From NCBI GenBank assembly GCA_005888465.1, contig VAYJ01000044.1, forward strand, positions 5,550-19,162: DNA of 13,613 nucleotides, given 5' to 3'. Under the pieces are notes generated by a model. The model was given only the letters and a program-made list of their open reading frames with translations, did no database searches and was not told the DNA's origin. Position numbers and translations under genes: made by a program. Position 1 is the first letter of the stretch. Every line of letters begins with the position of its first letter. This document shows positions 1-7,874 of this stretch, one piece after another. The DNA is from Actinomycetota bacterium. Lineage in GTDB: Bacteria > Actinomycetota > UBA4738.

Positions 1-593
1 GAGACCGTCTTCGCCCTGACGTTGTAGTCCCCCGCGAGGCGCGCGGTGGCGAAGGTGGGCACGGGGACGGCGACCTGGATCGATGCGCGGGGCGACGTCC
101 CCGTCGGCCCGACCGCCTCGACGTCGTAGGAATAGCTCTTGCCCGGCGCGGCGGAGACGTCCGTGTAGGTCGTGACCCCCGGGCTCGCGAGGAGCGCGCC
201 GTCCCGATACACGTTGTACTGGACCACCGCGGCGCCGCCGGTGGGCTCCGACCAGGTAAGCGTCACGGCAAGGACGTTGACGCTCGAGATGAGCCCTGCG
301 GGCTCGACGACGGCGGGCGTCGGCGAGGGCGACGGCGGACCGTTCGCGGCAGGCTTGCCCCCGCCCGTGGCGACCACCACGACCGCGATGAGGCTCCCGA
401 GGACCACCAACGCGACGGCGACGTGCAACGCCCGGCGCCGTGGCGGAGGGGGCGGGGCGCTCGCGTCGGAGGGCGGGATCGCCGAGGCGTCGCCGAGCGG
501 AAATCCCCACGCTGTCGTCGGTGGGCCGGTCGGGGCGACCGGAGGCGACTGGCCCTCCGGGTAGACGTAGTCCGGATACGGGTCTGGCCGCAC
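1..593 (-). CDS. Membrane-anchored fibronectin type III domain protein (partial, C-terminus off window)
   Basis: The reading frame runs from just after the stop of the upstream peptidase gene off the left edge of the window, so the C-terminus is missing. Translation shows a Pro/Asp/Tyr-rich N-terminal segment, then Arg-Arg-Arg followed by a hydrophobic helix of about 20 residues (LHVAVALVVLGSLIAVVVVA). A Pro/Ser linker follows, then one fibronectin type III-like domain with the typical TLTW, YNVYRDG, TYTD and YSYDVEAVG strands. A further segment beginning near FATARLAGDYNV is cut off. The topology suggests a single-pass protein with a cytoplasmic N-terminus and the FN3 domain outside. GTG at 593 is the first canonical start in frame but has no ribosome-binding site. 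The frame is open upstream to 725, and a purine-rich AAGGGGG (659-665) precedes an in-frame ACG at 651-653, so the true start may lie upstream. It is the last visible gene of the glmM-to-peptidase operon. Function is unknown; FN3 is only an adhesion or scaffold fold. Confidence 0.7.
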   Translation of the reverse strand, partial: MRPDPYPDYVYPEGQSPPVAPTGPPTTAWGFPLGDASAIPPSDASAPPPPPRRRALHVAVALVVLGSLIAVVVVATGGGKPAANGPPSPSPTPAVVEPAGLISSVNVLAVTLTWSEPTGGAAVVQYNVYRDGALLASPGVTTYTDVSAAPGKSYSYDVEAVGPTGTSPRASIQVAVPVPTFATARLAGDYNVRAKTV

Positions 594-684
594 CGGCGGT
601 GGCGCGGACGGCTGATCGCCCGCGGTCGAACCCGGATCCCCCTGATCCTCCGTGGCGTCCCCCTTCAGCTCGCGGACGACGCTA

Positions 685-711
685 GTTGTAGCACGGGTGC
701 CCGCTCCGCAA
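685..711 (-). promoter_or_regulatory. Weak candidate promoter before the FN3 gene
   Basis: On the minus strand TTGCGG (711-706) is followed after only 15 nt by TACAAC (690-685), within the short gap after the peptidase gene. The -10 lacks the usual final T and the spacer is short, so this is a weak call. The FN3 gene could equally be read from the upstream operon. Confidence 0.2.
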
Positions 712-725
712 CAGGTCGAACCGGC

Positions 726-1595
726 TCACCGGCCGACGGCACAGCCGCGCCGGATGGCCTCGGCCACGACGTCGATTCCGAGCCGTTCGAGCTGCCGTTG
801 GTCCGCCGGCACCGAACCGGTGGCAAGCGCGAACGCCGTGTCGCCGTCCCAGAGCGTGTGCGCCGGCCGGATGGCCCGCTCGATCCCGTCGTGGGCCGCC
901 TGGGAGAGCAGGTTGGCTCGCTCCTTCGAGAGAGTGGCGTTCGTCGCGACGATCACCAGGGTCGTGTTCGTGCCGCCCCCCTCGGGGACCGCTTCGGTCT
1001 GCGCGGGGACGCTCGAGCCGACGAGCACCGCTCCCGCGTCGTCGATCACCTCGCCGAGCGCGTTCACGGCGGCGATCGCGCCCACGACGAGGTCTCCCTC
1101 CTGGACCGAGGCCGTCCCGATGCCGCCCGAGGCCGCCCCTTCCGGCCCGCGCAGCTTGGCGACCGTGGCTCCCGTCCCTGCGCCAACGGTCCCCTCCGGC
1201 ACGTCCGCCGAGGCGGCGGCGCACGCCAGATATCCCTGCTCGGGACCCGGCCGCGCGGCGGCGTCGCCCACGCCGAGGTCGTAGAGCACGGCGGCGGGAA
1301 CGATCGGCACGCGCGCCGCCGGCGTCTCGAAGCCGACCCCTCGCTCCTCGAGGTACCGCATCACGCCGTCGGCCGCGGCGAGGCCGAAGGCGCTCCCGCC
1401 TGTGAGCAACACGGCGTGCACCTCCTGCACCAACGTGCCGGGCCGCAGGAGATCGGTTTCCCGGGTCCCCGGGGCGCCGCCTCGCACCTCGCCCGACCCG
1501 ACCGTGCCCGGCGGGCAGAGCACCACCGTGCACCCGGTCCGGCCGGTCGGATCGGTCCAGTGGCCGACCAGGATCCCCAGCACCCGAGTGATCAT
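726..1595 (-). CDS. P1/DmpA-family self-processing aminopeptidase (peptidase family S58)
   Basis: The 289-residue product matches the P1/DmpA family: N-terminal nucleophile hydrolases that cut themselves into two chains and act as aminopeptidases, in some members on D-residues or beta-amino acids. Visible family features are VHAVLLTGGSAFGL with AADGV (about 60-77), GYLACAAAS, the glycine-rich GTVGAGTGATVAK near the middle, GGIGTAS, and GGGTNTTLVIVATNA at about 206-220. Self-cleavage is expected before a Thr in the TNTT segment; which Thr is the nucleophile is inferred by analogy. No signal peptide is visible, so it is probably cytoplasmic. The ATG start lies 10 nt after the alr stop, with GGAG in the end of alr as a distant ribosome-binding site. 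It lies directly downstream of alanine racemase. The link to D-amino-acid metabolism is only contextual, because substrate range in this family is broad. Confidence 0.85.
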   Translation of the reverse strand: MITRVLGILVGHWTDPTGRTGCTVVLCPPGTVGSGEVRGGAPGTRETDLLRPGTLVQEVHAVLLTGGSAFGLAAADGVMRYLEERGVGFETPAARVPIVPAAVLYDLGVGDAAARPGPEQGYLACAAASADVPEGTVGAGTGATVAKLRGPEGAASGGIGTASVQEGDLVVGAIAAVNALGEVIDDAGAVLVGSSVPAQTEAVPEGGGTNTTLVIVATNATLSKERANLLSQAAHDGIERAIRPAHTLWDGDTAFALATGSVPADQRQLERLGIDVVAEAIRRGCAVGR

Positions 1596-1605
1596 CGGCG
1601 CACGC

Positions 1606-2757
1606 TCACTCCGCGTCCCGATCCTCGTATCGACGCGGCACGCGCTCGCTCACCTGGCACACGACCTCGTAGGTCGCGGTGCCGATCCTGGAGGCGAGCT
1701 CCTCGGCCGTGATCTCCTCGTCACCCTGACGCCCCATCAGCACGACGTCGTTCCCCTCGGCGACCGGGTCGTCGCCGCAATCCACCATGAGCTGGTCCAT
1801 CGTGACCGTCCCCGCGATCCGGCGGCGCCGGCCGCCGATCAGGACCTCCCCCGTCTCGGACAGCAGCCGGCTGTACCCGTCCGCGTAGCCGACCGGGACC
1901 GTGGCGATCGTGGACGCTCGGTCGAGCCGGTAGCGAAGCCCGTAGGAGATGCGCTCACCCCCCGGCAGCCGGCGAACCGCCGCCACCTTGCTGGTCCAGC
2001 GCATGGCAGGCCAGAGCGCGTCGGCGCCCGGGAGCCCGGCGGCGGGCGACAGCCCGTAGATCGCCAGGCCGAGCCGCACGATGTCGAAGTGCGACGCCGG
2101 CACGGCCATGGCGGCCGCGCTGTTCGCGGCGTGGAGATACCGGGGGCGAACGCCCGCGCCTCGGAGGCTGGCGACCACGTCCGCGAAGCGTTCGAGCTGC
2201 AGGCCGGTGAACGGGTCTCCCAGCTCCTCCGAGGTGGCGAAGTGGGTCCAGAGCCCTTCGATCTCCAGCCCCATCCGTGTGGCGTCGGCGACGAACTCGA
2301 GGGCGCGCGCGGGATCGAGGCCAACGCGGTGCATCCCAGTGTCGATCTTGACGTGGACGCCGATCGATCGCCCAGCGGCGGCGGCGGCCAGCCGAGCGAG
2401 CCCCTCCGACGTGTAGACCGTCGGGGTCAGGCCGGCGCCGAGCGCCGCACCTTCGGAGCCGGGCGGGAACTGCGTCAGGACCAGGATGGGCGCGCCAATG
2501 CCGGCGTCGCGGAGCCGGATGCCCTCCTCCACAAGGGCCACCCCGAGCCAGGTGGCACCCGCGGCCAGGGCGGCCCGCCCGACCGGCTCCGCGCCGTGGC
2601 CGTAGCCGTTGGCCTTCACCACCGCCATCATCTGCGCTCGAGGAGGTGCCAGCGCGCGAACGTTGTGGCGGATCGCGGCCAGGTCGACGGTGCATACCGT
2701 CGGTCGGAAGTCGGTCACCGGCGGGAGGAGCGTCCGCACGAGCTCAGTCCTCGCCAT
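1606..2757 (-). CDS. alr: Alanine racemase (PLP-dependent)
   Basis: It interconverts L- and D-alanine in the cytoplasm and supplies D-Ala for peptidoglycan. At 383 residues it has the usual family length. The PLP lysine is K48 in the signature AVVKANGYGHG. The partner catalytic tyrosine is Y272 in RISYGLRY, and the substrate-contacting MDQ segment is at 320-322. The LG-IYG segment at 229-235 follows R228, the residue expected to contact the PLP ring nitrogen. An N-terminal TIM-barrel and C-terminal beta domain are both complete. The ATG chosen overlaps the end of the upstream NAD(P)HX repair gene by 14 nt and has no clear ribosome-binding site. A GTG at 2739, six codons downstream and preceded by GAGG at 9 nt, is a credible alternative start. 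Tight coupling to the nnr gene matches the usual actinobacterial order. Confidence 0.96.
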   Translation of the reverse strand: MARTELVRTLLPPVTDFRPTVCTVDLAAIRHNVRALAPPRAQMMAVVKANGYGHGAEPVGRAALAAGATWLGVALVEEGIRLRDAGIGAPILVLTQFPPGSEGAALGAGLTPTVYTSEGLARLAAAAAGRSIGVHVKIDTGMHRVGLDPARALEFVADATRMGLEIEGLWTHFATSEELGDPFTGLQLERFADVVASLRGAGVRPRYLHAANSAAAMAVPASHFDIVRLGLAIYGLSPAAGLPGADALWPAMRWTSKVAAVRRLPGGERISYGLRYRLDRASTIATVPVGYADGYSRLLSETGEVLIGGRRRRIAGTVTMDQLMVDCGDDPVAEGNDVVLMGRQGDEEITAEELASRIGTATYEVVCQVSERVPRRYEDRDAE

Positions 2758-4294
2758 GGTCGCGCGCGAGGGCCGCGAGTGCCGGCGCGAGGTTCGACGA
2801 GACGTCGGAGGCGAGCGTCCCCTCGCCGAGCTCCGCTCCGGAGAGGGATCCGGCGACCCCGTGCGCGTAGGCGCCCAGGAGTGCCGCCTCGGCAGGGCGA
2901 AGCCCGCGCGCGAGGAGCGCGGCGATGGCGCCGGTCAGCACGTCCCCCGTGCCTCCGGTGGCGAGCACCGGACCTCCCGTGGAGTTCACGACCGCGGACC
3001 CACCCGGTTCGGCGATCACGCTTCGTGAGCCCTTGAGCAGGACTGTGGCACGGAACTCGGACGCGGCCTTGCGAGCGTGGCCGACGCGATCCCTCGTCAC
3101 GTCCTCGGAGGTCATGCCCGCGAGCCGTCCGAGCTCGCGTGCGTGCGGGGTCATCACCACGTCCGATCGCCGGTCGGTGAGGTCGGCGGTTCGATCTACG
3201 AACGCGTTCAGGCCGTCGGCGTCCAGGACCAGGGGCGCCGGTGACTCCCGCACGATCCGGCGAACCAGCTCCGCGGTGTCGGGGTCGGCCGTCAGGCCGG
3301 GGCCGATCGCCGCGGCCGCGGCGGGTCCACATGCCGAGAAGCGCTCCTCGACGAGCGGCCAGGCGTCCATCGACAGGGTGCCCGCGGCGGTCTGGGGAAG
3401 GGGGAGGAACGTCGCCTCCGCAAGGGCCTCCTGCACGACCGGAAGGATCCCCTCCGGCACGGCCAACGTGACGAGCCCCGCGCCCGCGCGATACGCGGAG
3501 GTCGCGCACAGGATGGCGGCGCCGGTCATGCCGCGCGAGCCCGCCACGACCAGCACGGTCCCGGACGCTCGCTTGTGACCTTCGAACGCACGTGGGCGCA
3601 CGAGCCGCGCGGCGTCGGATCGCTCGGCGAGCCACAGGTCCGTTCGGACCAGATCGCGCGGGAACCCGATGTCCGCCACCTCGACCACGCCCGCGTGCGC
3701 CGCGCCCGGATCGAACACGAGCCCCGGCTTCAGCGTCCCGAGCGCGACGGTGACCTGCGCTCGGATCGCGGCGCCGGAGACGGCGCCGGTCTCGCCCTCG
3801 ACGCCGGAGGGGATGTCGGCGGCGACCACCGGCGCCGGTCCCTCGTTGATGGCCTCGATCGCGGCCTGTCCCGGGCCCGTCGCGACGCCGTGGAACCCCG
3901 TGCCGAAGATCGCGTCGACCACGACGTCCGCTCGCGTCAGCTCGCGGCGGAGCCGCTCGGGACCGATCGCACGCACGCGGGCGCCCATCGCTTGGAGGCG
4001 GCGGAGGTTGTTCGCCGCCGCGGGCGGCGGCGTGGCGCCCGGCTCGACGAGGATCGTGGTGACCGCCCCGCCCCAGCGCTCGAGCAGCCGTGCCGCGACG
4101 AACCCGTCGCCACCGTTGTTGCCCTCCCCGCAGACGACGACGACGCGGCGCCCGGCCGAACCGCCCGCGAGGCCGCCGGCCGCGCGCGCGACGGCCCACC
4201 CCGCGCGCTCCATGAGCGCGTCGGCCGTGACCCCGCGCTCCGCGCTCGCGCGGTCGAGCGACGCGCTCTCCGCGGGAGTGAGGATCGGGAGCAT
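2744..4294 (-). CDS. nnr: Bifunctional NAD(P)HX epimerase / ADP-dependent NAD(P)H-hydrate dehydratase
   Basis: This 516-residue fusion repairs hydrated NADH and NADPH. The N-terminal YjeF_N half epimerises R- and S-NAD(P)HX: GEGNNGGDG is at 56-64, VVVDAIFGTG around 124-133 and DIPSG at 160-164. The C-terminal ribokinase-like half dehydrates S-NAD(P)HX using ADP: GHKRASGTVLVVAGS at 239-253, GPGL at 331-334, LDADGLN at 357-363, TPHARE near 382 and NSTGGPVLATGGTGDVLTG at 437-455, with D451 the expected catalytic aspartate. Both halves look intact. The frame stays open for 78 further codons upstream, but those lie inside acpS. The ATG at 4294 shares one base with the acpS stop (TGATG), a termination-reinitiation arrangement, and the protein begins correctly at MLPILTPAE. 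Its gene ends inside the start of alr. Confidence 0.95.
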   Translation of the reverse strand: MLPILTPAESASLDRASAERGVTADALMERAGWAVARAAGGLAGGSAGRRVVVVCGEGNNGGDGFVAARLLERWGGAVTTILVEPGATPPPAAANNLRRLQAMGARVRAIGPERLRRELTRADVVVDAIFGTGFHGVATGPGQAAIEAINEGPAPVVAADIPSGVEGETGAVSGAAIRAQVTVALGTLKPGLVFDPGAAHAGVVEVADIGFPRDLVRTDLWLAERSDAARLVRPRAFEGHKRASGTVLVVAGSRGMTGAAILCATSAYRAGAGLVTLAVPEGILPVVQEALAEATFLPLPQTAAGTLSMDAWPLVEERFSACGPAAAAAIGPGLTADPDTAELVRRIVRESPAPLVLDADGLNAFVDRTADLTDRRSDVVMTPHARELGRLAGMTSEDVTRDRVGHARKAASEFRATVLLKGSRSVIAEPGGSAVVNSTGGPVLATGGTGDVLTGAIAALLARGLRPAEAALLGAYAHGVAGSLSGAELGEGTLASDVSSNLAPALAALARDHGED

Positions 4295-4668
4295 CAGTCG
4301 CGTACCGCGATGCAGAACGCGGCCGCCATACGCCGCTCGTGGGTGAGCGCGACCTTCACCTCGGTGACGCCCAGGGCTCGGGCTCGCGCCCAGGACGAGC
4401 CCTCGAGCACCAGGCTCGGCGCGCCGCTGGGCGCGCGGGCGACACGGACCTCCTGCCAACGCATGTCGCGGATGCCGCCGAGCGCCTTTCGGCATGCCTC
4501 TCGCGCGGCCCATCGGGCGGCGTAGCACTCCGCCTGGTTGCCCTGTCCCTCGCAGTAAGCGATCTCCTCGGGGCTGAACACCCGCTCGACGAACGTCCGC
4601 CGCCGCGACAGCAGTCGCTCCACCCGCACGACATCGACGAGGTCGACCCCGATGCCGACGATGTCCAC
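4294..4668 (-). CDS. acpS: Holo-[acyl-carrier-protein] synthase
   Basis: It transfers 4'-phosphopantetheine from CoA to a serine of acyl carrier protein, activating fatty-acid synthesis. The 124-residue product has the AcpS signatures: IVGIGVDLVDVVRVERL at the N-terminus with Mg-binding D9, FVERVFSPEEIAYC, and RWAAREACRKALG at 52-64 with Mg-binding E57. The family's usual Lys before this Glu is Arg here (R56), a conservative change; K61 is retained. GTG at 4668 is chosen because it puts the conserved motif at the N-terminus and is preceded by GGAG 13 nt upstream, 10 nt after the glmS stop. A GTG at 4695, overlapping glmS by 17 nt, would add nine residues and cannot be excluded. The 3' end overlaps the nnr start by one base. 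Confidence 0.93.
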   Translation of the reverse strand: MDIVGIGVDLVDVVRVERLLSRRRTFVERVFSPEEIAYCEGQGNQAECYAARWAAREACRKALGGIRDMRWQEVRVARAPSGAPSLVLEGSSWARARALGVTEVKVALTHERRMAAAFCIAVRD

Positions 4669-4678
4669 GGCCGAACCG

Positions 4679-6502
4679 TCACTCCACAGTGACACTCTTG
4701 GCGAGGTTCCTCGGCTGGTCCACGTCGCAGCCGCGGAGCTTCGCGATGTGATACGCGAAGAGCTGCAGGGGCACGGTCACGACGACCGGTGAGAGCAGTT
4801 CGTGGGTGCGGGGCACGTAGAGCACGTGATCGACCAGGCTCCTGATCTCCTCGTCTCCCTCGGTGGCGACGGCGATCACCTCGGCCCCTCGCGCCTTCAC
4901 CTCTTGGATGTTCGAGAGCATCTTCGGGTAGACGTGGCACTCCGTCGCGATGGCGACGACGGGGACGCCCTTCTCGACGAGCGCGATCGGCCCGTGCTTC
5001 AGCTCGCCCGCCGCGTAGCCCTCGGCGTGGATGTAGGAGATCTCCTTAAGCTTGAGCGCGCCCTCGAGCGCGGCCGGGTACCCGGTGTGACGGCCGATGA
5101 ACAGGATGTCTCGCGCCTGCGCGTAGCGCTCGGCGAGCGCGGCCACCTGCTCGTCCAGCCCGAGCGCCCGCTCGACCCGCTCCGGGAGAGCGTGCAGCTC
5201 CTCGACCCACGCCTGGGTGTCCGCCGGGTAAAGCGTCCCGCGAACCTGCCCCAGGTAGAGCGCGAGCAGGTGCAGGGCCGCCATCTGGGTGACGAACGTC
5301 TTCGTCGCGGCCACGCCGCGCTCGGGACCGGCGTGCGTGTACAGCACGCCGTCTGCCTCGCGCGCGATCGAGGATCCCACGGTGTTCGTGATCGCGATGA
5401 CGTGCGACTGCTGGGCCCGCGCATGGCGGATCGCCTCGAGCGTGTCGATCGTCTCCCCCGACTGTGAGACCCCGAGCGTGAGCGTGTTCCCGTCGAGCAC
5501 GGGGTCGCGGTATCGGAACTCGCTCGAGATCTCGATCTCCACCGGCAGGCGCGCCCAGTGCTCGATCGCGTACTTCGCCACGAGTCCCGCATGGAACGCC
5601 GTGCCGCACGCGACGACGAAGACCTTGTCGACCGTCTCGATCTGCTCCTCGGGGATGCGCAGGTCGTCCAGGTCCAGCCGCCCCGACGCACCCGTCCGCG
5701 AACGGAGCGTGTCCCGGATGGCGGTCGGCTGCTCCTGGATCTCCTTCAGCATGAAGTCCTCGAACCCCGCCTTCTCCGCGGCGGCGAGGTCCCACGTGAT
5801 CTCGATCGGCTCCAAAGGGACGTCGCGCCCCTCGAGGTCGGTGACCCGCACGGAGCCCGCGCGCACCTCGACGACCTGGCCTTCGGAGATCGGCACGAAC
5901 GTGCGCGTGCGATCCAGGAGCGCCGGGATGTCGGACGCGAGCATGTTCTCCCCCGAGCCCAGCCCCACCACGAGCGGCGAGGACACCTTGACCCCGACGA
6001 TGACGTCGGGCTCGTCGGTCGAGGTGACGACGAGCGCGTAGGCACCGGTCAGCTGCGCGACGGCCTTGCGCACGGCGTCCGCGAGGTCCCCCTCGTACGC
6101 CTCCTCGATCAGGTGGGCGACGCACTCCGTGTCGGTCTCCGAGAGGAGCTCGTGCGTCTTGGCGAGCCGGGCTCGAAGCGCCTGAAAGTTCTCGATGATG
6201 CCGTTGTGGATGACCGCGACGTGCCCGGTGCAGTCAAGATGCGGGTGCGCGTTCACGTCCGTGGGGGCGCCGTGCGTCGCCCAGCGCGTGTGGCCCATCC
6301 CGATGCTCCCCGAGAGGCCGCCGGACTCCGTCAACGCGTGCTCCAGCTCGGAGAGCCGGCCGGCGCGTTTCACGACCGTCACGTCTCCGTTCATGACCGC
6401 GACGCCGGCCGAGTCGTAGCCGCGATATTCCAGCCGGCGGAGCCCTTCCAAGATGATCGGGAGGGCCTCGTCCGGGCCCACGTAGCCCACGATGCCGCAC
6501 AT
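4679..6502 (-). CDS. glmS: Glutamine--fructose-6-phosphate aminotransferase (isomerizing)
   Basis: It makes glucosamine-6-phosphate from fructose-6-phosphate and glutamine, the entry step to UDP-GlcNAc for peptidoglycan. The 607-residue length is standard. MCGIVGYVG gives the N-terminal nucleophile Cys once Met is removed. GHTRWATHG (70-78), HNGIIEN (99-105) and SETDTE (121-126) complete the glutaminase half. The C-terminal half has two SIS sugar-phosphate domains, with VACGTAFHAG, SQSGETIDT and ALEGALKLKEISYIHAEGY, and ends DQPRNLAKSVTVE with the conserved Lys602. The start at 6502 is set by the required Cys2. An in-frame ATG 12 nt upstream would add Met-Asp-Pro-Ser and bury that cysteine. 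Neither ATG has a good ribosome-binding site. It follows glmM by 47 nt, so the two steps are probably co-expressed. Confidence 0.98.
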   Translation of the reverse strand: MCGIVGYVGPDEALPIILEGLRRLEYRGYDSAGVAVMNGDVTVVKRAGRLSELEHALTESGGLSGSIGMGHTRWATHGAPTDVNAHPHLDCTGHVAVIHNGIIENFQALRARLAKTHELLSETDTECVAHLIEEAYEGDLADAVRKAVAQLTGAYALVVTSTDEPDVIVGVKVSSPLVVGLGSGENMLASDIPALLDRTRTFVPISEGQVVEVRAGSVRVTDLEGRDVPLEPIEITWDLAAAEKAGFEDFMLKEIQEQPTAIRDTLRSRTGASGRLDLDDLRIPEEQIETVDKVFVVACGTAFHAGLVAKYAIEHWARLPVEIEISSEFRYRDPVLDGNTLTLGVSQSGETIDTLEAIRHARAQQSHVIAITNTVGSSIAREADGVLYTHAGPERGVAATKTFVTQMAALHLLALYLGQVRGTLYPADTQAWVEELHALPERVERALGLDEQVAALAERYAQARDILFIGRHTGYPAALEGALKLKEISYIHAEGYAAGELKHGPIALVEKGVPVVAIATECHVYPKMLSNIQEVKARGAEVIAVATEGDEEIRSLVDHVLYVPRTHELLSPVVVTVPLQLFAYHIAKLRGCDVDQPRNLAKSVTVE

Positions 6503-6517
6503 AGAGGGGTCCATGGT

Positions 6518-6545
6518 ACCGCCAGGCGCAGGCCCCAGCGGCGGT
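6518..6545 (-). other. Stem-loop in the glmM-glmS gap
   Basis: ACCGCC at 6545-6540 can pair with GGCGGT at 6523-6518 (6 bp, 16-nt loop) on the minus strand, ending 3 nt before the upstream in-frame ATG and 15 nt before the glmS start. There is no T-run, so it is not an intrinsic terminator. It could affect glmS translation, or it may be a chance GC-rich pairing. Confidence 0.3.
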
Positions 6546-6549
6546 GGCC

Positions 6550-7866
6550 TCAGCCGAGCGTCGCGGCGACGAGGTCGGCGATCGACCGCGCGTGCCGGTC
6601 GGCCTCCTCCTTCGTCGATGCCTCGACCATGACGCGCACCACGGGCTCGGTTCCCGAGGGCCGAACGAGCACCCGGCCTCGCTCCCCGAGCTCTCGCTCC
6701 GCGGCTCGCACCCCGTCCCAGATGGGACCCGCCCCGTCCAGCCCGTCGCGGTCGGCGACCTCGACGTTCACCAGCGACTGCGGGAACTTCTGCATCCCCG
6801 CCGCGAGCTCCGCGACCGAGGTCCCGGTTCGTACGGCGAGGCCGAGGAACTGCAGCGCGGTCAACAGGCCATCTCCCGTGGTCGCGTGGTCGAGGAAGAT
6901 CACGTGGCCGGACTGCTCCCCGCCCAGCCGCGCGCCAGATCGAAGCATCTCCTCGAGCACGTAGCGGTCGCCCACCTTCGCTTCCGTGACGCGGATCCCC
7001 GCCGCGCGCATGCACTGATGGAAGCCCAGGTTCGCCATCGGCGTGCTCACGACGAGATCGCCGGGGAGCTCGCCCCGGCGGTGCTGGTCGAGCGCACAGG
7101 CGGCGAGCACCTGGTCGCCGTCCACCACGCGACCCTCGTGGTCGGCGAACATCGCGCGGTCGGCGTCGCCGTCGTGCGCAACTCCGGCGTCGGCGCCGTG
7201 CTCCACGACGGCCCGGGCGACGATCTCGGGGACCGTCGCGCCGACCCCGTCGTTGATGTTCCACCCGTCGGGTGCGTCGGAGAGGGCGACGACCTTCGCC
7301 CCGTGACGCCGCAGGATCTCCGGCGCCAGCGCCGACGCCGCGCCGTTGGCGCAGTCCACCACCACGCGCATGCCCTGGAGCGAGCAGCCGGGCACCGAGT
7401 CCAGGTGTCGCAGGTAGCGTTCGCCCGCCACATCGAGCCGCCGGATGCGCCCCAGCCCCCGGCCAGTCGGGGTCGGACCGTCGTCGTCGACCGTGAGCGC
7501 CTCGATCTCGTCCTCGACGGCATCGGCGAGCTTGTAGCCGGTCTCGCCGAAGAACTTGATGCCGTTGTACTCGGCGGGGTTGTGCGACGCGGAGATGACC
7601 GCGCCCGCCTGCGCGCCGAGGTCGGTCGTGAGGAAGGCCACCTCCGGCGTGGAAGCCACACCGAGGAGCACCGCGTCGCCTCCCGCGGAACAGATGCCGG
7701 CGGCGAGGGCGGCCTCGAGGAACTCGCCGGATGCCCGGGTGTCGCGTCCCCCGCCCAACTCGGTGAGCGCGACGACCGCGGCTCTCCCCAGCCGGAACGC
7801 CAGATCACCCGTGAGCTCCTGGTTGGCGATGCCGCGGACCCCGTCCGTGCCGAACAGGCGTGCCAT
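6550..7866 (-). CDS. glmM: Phosphoglucosamine mutase
   Basis: It converts glucosamine-6-phosphate to glucosamine-1-phosphate for UDP-GlcNAc synthesis. At 438 residues it is slightly short for the family. Motifs in order: LFGTDGVRG at 4-12; RDTRASGE at 41-48; the phospho-serine loop ISASHNP with S94 as the phosphorylated serine; Mg-binding DGDADR at 232-237; GGEQSGH in the sugar-binding domain; and RPSGTEP in the C-terminal phosphate-binding domain. Between LGRAAVVALTEL and RDTR there is only GGG, where relatives usually carry a short beta strand ending in GRDTR or GKDTR. About 5-8 residues appear to be missing there. The ATG has no Shine-Dalgarno but lies 9 nt after TAAGAT, suggesting a nearly leaderless transcript. 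It heads the envelope operon, divergent from a small DUF2007-like gene. Confidence 0.96.
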   Translation of the reverse strand: MARLFGTDGVRGIANQELTGDLAFRLGRAAVVALTELGGGRDTRASGEFLEAALAAGICSAGGDAVLLGVASTPEVAFLTTDLGAQAGAVISASHNPAEYNGIKFFGETGYKLADAVEDEIEALTVDDDGPTPTGRGLGRIRRLDVAGERYLRHLDSVPGCSLQGMRVVVDCANGAASALAPEILRRHGAKVVALSDAPDGWNINDGVGATVPEIVARAVVEHGADAGVAHDGDADRAMFADHEGRVVDGDQVLAACALDQHRRGELPGDLVVSTPMANLGFHQCMRAAGIRVTEAKVGDRYVLEEMLRSGARLGGEQSGHVIFLDHATTGDGLLTALQFLGLAVRTGTSVAELAAGMQKFPQSLVNVEVADRDGLDGAGPIWDGVRAAERELGERGRVLVRPSGTEPVVRVMVEASTKEEADRHARSIADLVAATLG

Positions 7867-7874
7867 CGAGGGGT

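Noticed and set aside
661..745. tRNA-like GGTTCGA segment after the peptidase gene
   Set aside because: No T-stem or acceptor stem can be paired around it, and no anticodon arm is visible.
423..1712. Long plus-strand frame opposite the P1 peptidase and FN3 genes
   Set aside because: Arg/Gly/His-rich composition, no domain, and it covers two recognised minus-strand genes.
4295..4528. Upstream extension of the NAD(P)HX repair gene into acpS
   Set aside because: Lies inside acpS and lacks homology; the ATG overlapping the acpS stop gives the normal N-terminus.
6503..7264. Extension of the glmS frame upstream into glmM (would give 861 residues)
   Set aside because: The upstream part is a shadow of glmM with arginine-rich low-complexity composition; GlmS must begin at Met-Cys for its nucleophile.
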